This document shows positions 59,071 to 64,000 of a stretch of 64,000 bases of DNA, one piece after another. The notes under the pieces are model-generated. The model worked only from the letters and a program-made list of their open reading frames with translations, made no database searches and was not told the DNA's origin. Numbering within the stretch: position 1 is the first letter of the stretch; every line of letters begins with the position of its first letter. The stretch is taken from assembly GCA_027627225.1 (NCBI GenBank), contig JAPFQT010000085.1, positions 1-64,000 on the forward strand. The letters are read 5' to 3'. The position numbers and the translations under genes are program-made. The stretch comes from Congeria kusceri (Eukaryota > Mollusca > Bivalvia > Myida > Dreissenidae).

Positions 59071-61555
59071 TGTATTATTCATTGCTCCGTAGCCGATTTT
59101 AAACCCCATTCGCCACATATCAAGAACTTTGACCATCCTTCCTAGTTAATTGTTTGGTTTTCTTGATTTTTGTGTACTTTTGGCGGCGACGGCATTTTTT
59201 GCGGCGGCATAAATATAAAAATCAATATATCAAGAACAAATCAGAATGGTATTATTGAAGTATAAGTATACTTTCGGAGGCAGAAAACTATCATGTCGCT
59301 TGTTCTTTTTCCGTCCGTTCACTGCACGATTCATCGTGAATGCGGTCACGGACACGGGTAAATCAGACAACGCGAAACATGTCAGACAGCCAGACATAGA
59401 CGTCTTACAAAATGTATAACACACCTAAGTTATATATATTACCAGTATGCTAGGTTAACTTTTGTTTACTAAATAAAAGACTTATGAGTCTACAATTAGC
59501 TGTATAGCCTACATCATTCAATTAATTATATAACAGTTTATTTATCATGTATATAACATGTGGTCTTTACGAATGATACTAACTATGGTGACAGCTGATT
59601 TAGAGGTTATGCAAAGTTTGATATATGAACACGAATGCAGGCTAAAAAACTAACTTTAGAATATAACCTACATTTCTGGCAGCGCTAGACAGTTATGTTT
59701 AAAATCAAAGCGATGTATTTGGATAAATTTTTATATCGATCAGGATCTAAATAAAATTTATAAATTTTTTAGAATAGTGGAAGATACTGTTGGATTTGTC
59801 GACCAAATATTCAGAAAGCAAGTGCAGTTTTTATTCGTACAATATCAACTTCTGAGACTTCTGATTGGGTAGAAAATTTGGACAAATGCTACACATGAAT
59901 ATTTCATATTTGAATAAGCATAACATAGTGATGAAACACGTTTAAACCGTGTGGGTGTGTATTATTTTAAGATAAATTTGATGAATTGTAAATCTGCCTT
60001 CTGCTACTTTGACACATGTAAAAAAAGGCCCTTTTCATTCTAAGATGGCAAAATGTAGTTTAACGTAAAATAAAAATTTAAATATAAATCTTAACATCAT
60101 AAACTTTATATAGATCTATGTATTTTTATGCCATTAAATCATCATGTTGTATTTCGAACATCATCATGAAAAATGGAATGTGGCAGTGCTGGTAAATACC
60201 GTATTTGGAGCTAGGAAAATCACATCATTGGAAAGAATGTCAAACTAGTATAGTGTGTTATGATTATGTTCAAATCAAACATAAGTTGATCTAATCAAAT
60301 CAGGTAAGATTTTTTATTTGCTACTAGATCTAATGCATGTAGGAAAAAATTACCATAAAATATAAGCCGATAATGCTAAAAACGGTAGATTTATCTGGTA
60401 GCAATATTCTTAATTGTGTGATTTTAGTAGTAACAAAAACTGAACGACACGGTTGAATGCGTGTTAACAGCCGTGTTCTGATGGATTAATGGTGTTAAGT
60501 GCATTAACAAAAGACGGTAAACTGCAAGTGCAGCGACATCATTGAGCCACGAATGACAAGTTGCTTACTAATCAATTAAGAGTTTTTCTTAAAAGCCAAT
60601 TTCCCTGTGATACCGCTGACGCCGGCAAGAGTAACACCTATAAAAGCCAATTTCCCAGAATGTCTAAATTTACAAAAGTTTATTTTTAACCAACAGCGCA
60701 TGCGAGTACCACAAAGATTATAACAAAACAAAAAGACTGATTTAAATTACATGTCTCTTTGAAAAATGGTTGTGGTACTCACATGCGATGATAGTTAAAT
60801 TTGACAACAAAAGTGATAAAATTGACAAACATCGTTGTTTTCGAAGAAACGCAAGCTGTTTCGATATTCATGTCAACGTCAAGTGCAGATCATGATCTAA
60901 CTACAGGCATGATTGGTATTGATTGTAAATGAAATAAAAAAAATCGTCAATATAATGGGCCAAAATCGGCACTGATCGACCCTAGTCCTTTTTTTGAAAA
61001 CCCTTCCATGCTGGACAAAGATATAATCCAAACAGTTGACAACGACGAGTGGGGTTATTTACCCTCGGGACTTCGTTTAAAAACCATTGCCCAAGCACAT
61101 TTCTTAACATAAAACTGTTTTTATAAAAACTATTTAAATTCCCTTCTTTTAAATGATGTGAAAATATAAATCTTTGCAGTGTGCATACACTGCTTTATAT
61201 AAAAATCTAAGCTTAAAAATATATCAAAAGTAAATAAAACTATAATTGTCACATGAGTGACGGATATACCCCCACAATATGGCCTTGTCACAAAACTATG
61301 GCATCCATTTGAAAGAAATAGAAACAGAGGGAATGCTTCAATTTGTGATTGTTTAACAGTGTATTTGGAAAAATTTAATTTCAATAGGAACCATAACTCT
61401 GTCAACATTTAGTAGTTTGTAACTGAAATTGAACTTGATCTGTATTTTATGATGTTGCACCTGTGTACCAAACATAATTTAACAAGACATGTGGAAATTC
61501 CATGAAAACCAAATTTTTCTAATGCATAAGTCAGCATAATAATGAAAGAAAGTTC
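59071..61555. other. AT-rich sequence
   Basis: About 2.5 kb without a recognised gene. 60705-60795 contains a weak inverted pair ('cgcatgcgagtaccacaa' / 'ttgtggtactcacatgcg') about 60 bp apart. 61240-61500 has fragments of 'caagacatgtgg'-type dispersed repeats. Confidence 0.4.
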
Positions 61556-61830
61556 TGGGTGCAAGGTGAAGGTCATACACTTATGGCTAGGAAATGGTGA
61601 CCTTGACCTTGCAATCCAAAGTGAGGTCTCAATATAAGGTATCTACATATTTAGTTTCATTAAAATATCTAAATAAGTTCTTAATTTATTGAGTGCAAAC
61701 CATTTTTTTATTTTTCATAAAGGTGACCTTGACCCCACCCACCCCATATGCAATCACAAGAGAGGTCTTGATATAAGGTATCTACGTATGAAGTTTCATT
61801 AAAATATCTAAATTCGTTTTCTAGGCAGTG
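61556..61830 (+). repeat. Truncated 'ggtgaccttgacccca' family copy
   Basis: Two units ('caatccaaagtgaggtctca', 'gcaatcacaagagaggtctt') related to 50.74-53.07 kb, without the ends. Confidence 0.75.
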
Positions 61831-61929
61831 CTCCAGCAAGAATTTAAAAAGGGCAGGGTGCTAACTCCTAAAAAGGGCACTTTTGTGCGCATTTGTATTT
61901 TCTGCAAGTACCAGTTTGGCAATTTGGAC

Positions 61930-63092
61930 TGGTCATAGATGCACACAGATGTCGATATGGGGCCCATATGGGCTTGCTAGTTAGAAACCCACATGGTCTA
62001 TCTTGATGGGACCAATATGGGCTTGCTATTTGTAACCCATCTAGGCCTGCTTGTCAGGGGCTAATATGGACTTTCTTACTGGGGCCCATATGGGCTTGCT
62101 GTTGGTGACCCATCTAGGCCTGCTTGTTGGGGTCCCATATTACCTTTCTTGCTGAGACCCATATGGGCATGCTTTTTGGGGACCGACATGAGCTTTCTTG
62201 ATGGGACTCATACGGATTTGCTTGTGTGAACCCATGTGGGCTTTCTTGCTGGGACCCATTTGAGCTTGTTGGCCTGGGACCCATCTGAGACTGATATGGG
62301 CATGACATGTATGAGGGACCTACATTAGGCCCATGTAGTTAATAAGCCCAGGCAAATCCCATATCGGGCCCACGTGGGCTGGCTTGCCAGGACCTATATA
62401 TGCTTAATTGCTGGATACCCAAGTGGGCTTTTTTGATGGGACCCATATAGGGTTGCTTGAATGGGAGACATACGGGCTTAATTTCTGAGGACCTGTGTGG
62501 GCTTGCTCTTTATGACCCATATGGGCTTGTTTGTTGGGGACCCATATGAGCCTTCTGGCTGGGGCCCATATGGACTTGATTCTTTGGACCCCTGAGGGCT
62601 CTCTTGCTGGGCCCTGTATGGGCTTTCTGTTGTTGATTCATATGGACATATTGTTTGGGACCAATATAGGCACACTTGCTGGGACCCATATGGGCTTGCT
62701 TGCCTGGGGACCTATATGGGCTTCTTGCTAGGACCCATATGGGCTTTCTTGTAGTGCGCCCATGTTGGGCTTCCTTTCTAGGACCCACATGGGCTTGCTT
62801 CTATTGCCTAATACCCAACTGGTACTGATATGGGCAAGACCACACAAATGGGTCTCACATGCAGCCCATGTAGTACATTAGACCAGATAAAGCCCTTTCC
62901 CGGCCCAAATGGGATGAATAACTAGGACCCATATGGGCATACTTGCTGGGAACCCATGTGGGCTTGTTGCTTGGTCCGATATGGGCCCGATATTGGCAGA
63001 AAAATATTATATGGAACACACATGGGGCTCATATGGTATATTTGCCCAGGTATAGCCCATTTTGGGCCCATATGGGCTTGCTTGCTGGGGAA
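61930..63092. repeat. CCATATGG-type palindrome array, about 30-36 bp spacing
   Basis: Some 30 imperfect units of 'gacccatatgggcttgcttg' type. A larger module ('gatatgggc…gcccatgtagt…') recurs near 62290, 62830 and, modified, 62980. Open frames here are repeat translations. Confidence 0.85.
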
Positions 63093-63254
63093 CTGTTCAA
63101 TTACAATTTCAATGTCAATATCCATATATTAATGATGATATATTTCTGTAAGTAGCAGTGTAAAATTACTAAAATTATCTGACTTAAATTTTAAGAGTAG
63201 ATCTAAATATTAATATTATTTTCAAGGGTGTATCTAAGGCAAAATCGAATGTAC

Positions 63255-63787
63255 GCCCGAATGAAAAACACATAAAATAACGCATCTGGAACGACAACAT
63301 ACATCAAATTTACATTTAAATCAGATAAATTGTAATTAGCACTTAGTAGTAGTTTTATATGTAATATACATTTTATTGAGCAATAAATATGCCGGTTTCA
63401 AACGATGAATAGATTTGTCACTGCTTTTAATTTCCCGCTGTTATATGCATACACTACATCAAACGCAGATGTATATAACTTGAGATTTACTGATAACGCA
63501 GAATTTTCTGTTTTGCTGTTGGCCCAATTGAAAAACACATAAAATATATCTGGAACAACAACTTCATAAAATTTGAATCAGATAATTGTAATTAGCACTT
63601 AGTAAGTTTTATAATCATGTAATTTACATGTTATTGCGCAATTAATAAATCTGCCCGTTTCAAACGATGAATACATTAAAGTTCCTTCGAAGTTGTCACT
63701 TTTATATGCGTACACTACATGGACATCAAAAGCAAATGTATGTATCTTTAGATTTACTGATTACGCAGAATTTTCCATTTTGCTGAT
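63255..63787 (+). repeat. Tandem duplication of about 265 bp
   Basis: 63255-63518 and 63525-63787 share 'gaaaaacacataaaata', 'ttgtaattagcacttagta', 'gtttcaaacgatgaata' and 'acgcagaattttc' in the same order, with moderate divergence. Confidence 0.85.
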
Positions 63788-64000
63788 TTTCTCCTGAATT
63801 TTATTTTTCTGCATTATACATTTCAATACAATGATCAGAGGATATACATCCACCACAAGCAAATATTGTGAACAAAACAAGAATATGCCAAACTATATAA
63901 TAAATATGATCATTTACAAAACAGACCGTTATGAAGGTGTATAGCAGTTACAAAAGGACTCTACCAGCTCCCACAAACTTTTATATTTATCTGGTAGTTG

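Noticed and set aside
62478..62788. Pro/Gln/Gly-rich frames resembling low-complexity structural proteins
   Set aside because: They come from the CCATATGG array, are open in several frames, and have no signal peptide or splice support.

Overview
This window is eukaryotic, intron-bearing, AT-rich DNA with very little coding sequence. It is most likely from a bivalve mollusc. The support is (i) a RING-less B-box/coiled-coil/NHL-like gene with split codons at GT-AG introns, a type greatly expanded in bivalves; (ii) several repeat families typical of bivalve introns (the 'gaccttgacc', 'ggccctaggtcgctcacctgag' and 'acataactctgtcaaaatac' types); and (iii) an inverted-repeat MITE at about 56.7 kb that I associate from memory with dreissenid mussels. 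The species call is inference only.

Layout. 0-10 kb: unique AT-rich sequence, a broken Tc1-type transposase, two hAT-like non-autonomous elements, a 1.9 kb element built around a 165-bp tandem array with a four-unit higher-order period, a tRNA-like fragment and an (ATC)n microsatellite. 10-23 kb: two inverted copies of one MITE, a SINE-like fragment, four minisatellites (68, 23, 26 and 43 bp units), foldback-MITE copies, and one compact cysteine-rich open frame at about 15 kb interrupted by a single TGA. 23-34 kb: mostly unique sequence with a SINE, a near-identical 69-bp tandem repeat, TTAA-flanked MITEs (one nested in a larger inverted-repeat element) and short dispersed repeats. 34.3-40.3 kb: two long tandem-array elements; the first sits inside a TTAA-flanked element. 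41.1-46.1 kb: the one confident gene, three exons on the minus strand, whose first intron is largely MITE sequence. 47.1-48.2 kb: one or two weaker minus-strand exons of an unidentified gene. 49.7-58.5 kb: an old segmental duplication whose two copies carry different insertions. 61.5-63.8 kb: an array of CCATATGG-type palindromes and a tandem duplication.

The genes do not form an operon or pathway. The window is best read as one immune- or ubiquitin-type scaffold gene in a landscape of non-autonomous transposons and satellites. Recurrent themes are (a) array elements, that is 150-165 bp tandem repeats bounded by short inverted ends, in several unrelated families, (b) nested insertions that allow relative dating, and (c) higher-order periodicity in most minisatellites. 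Most long open frames are translations of repeats and were not annotated as genes.
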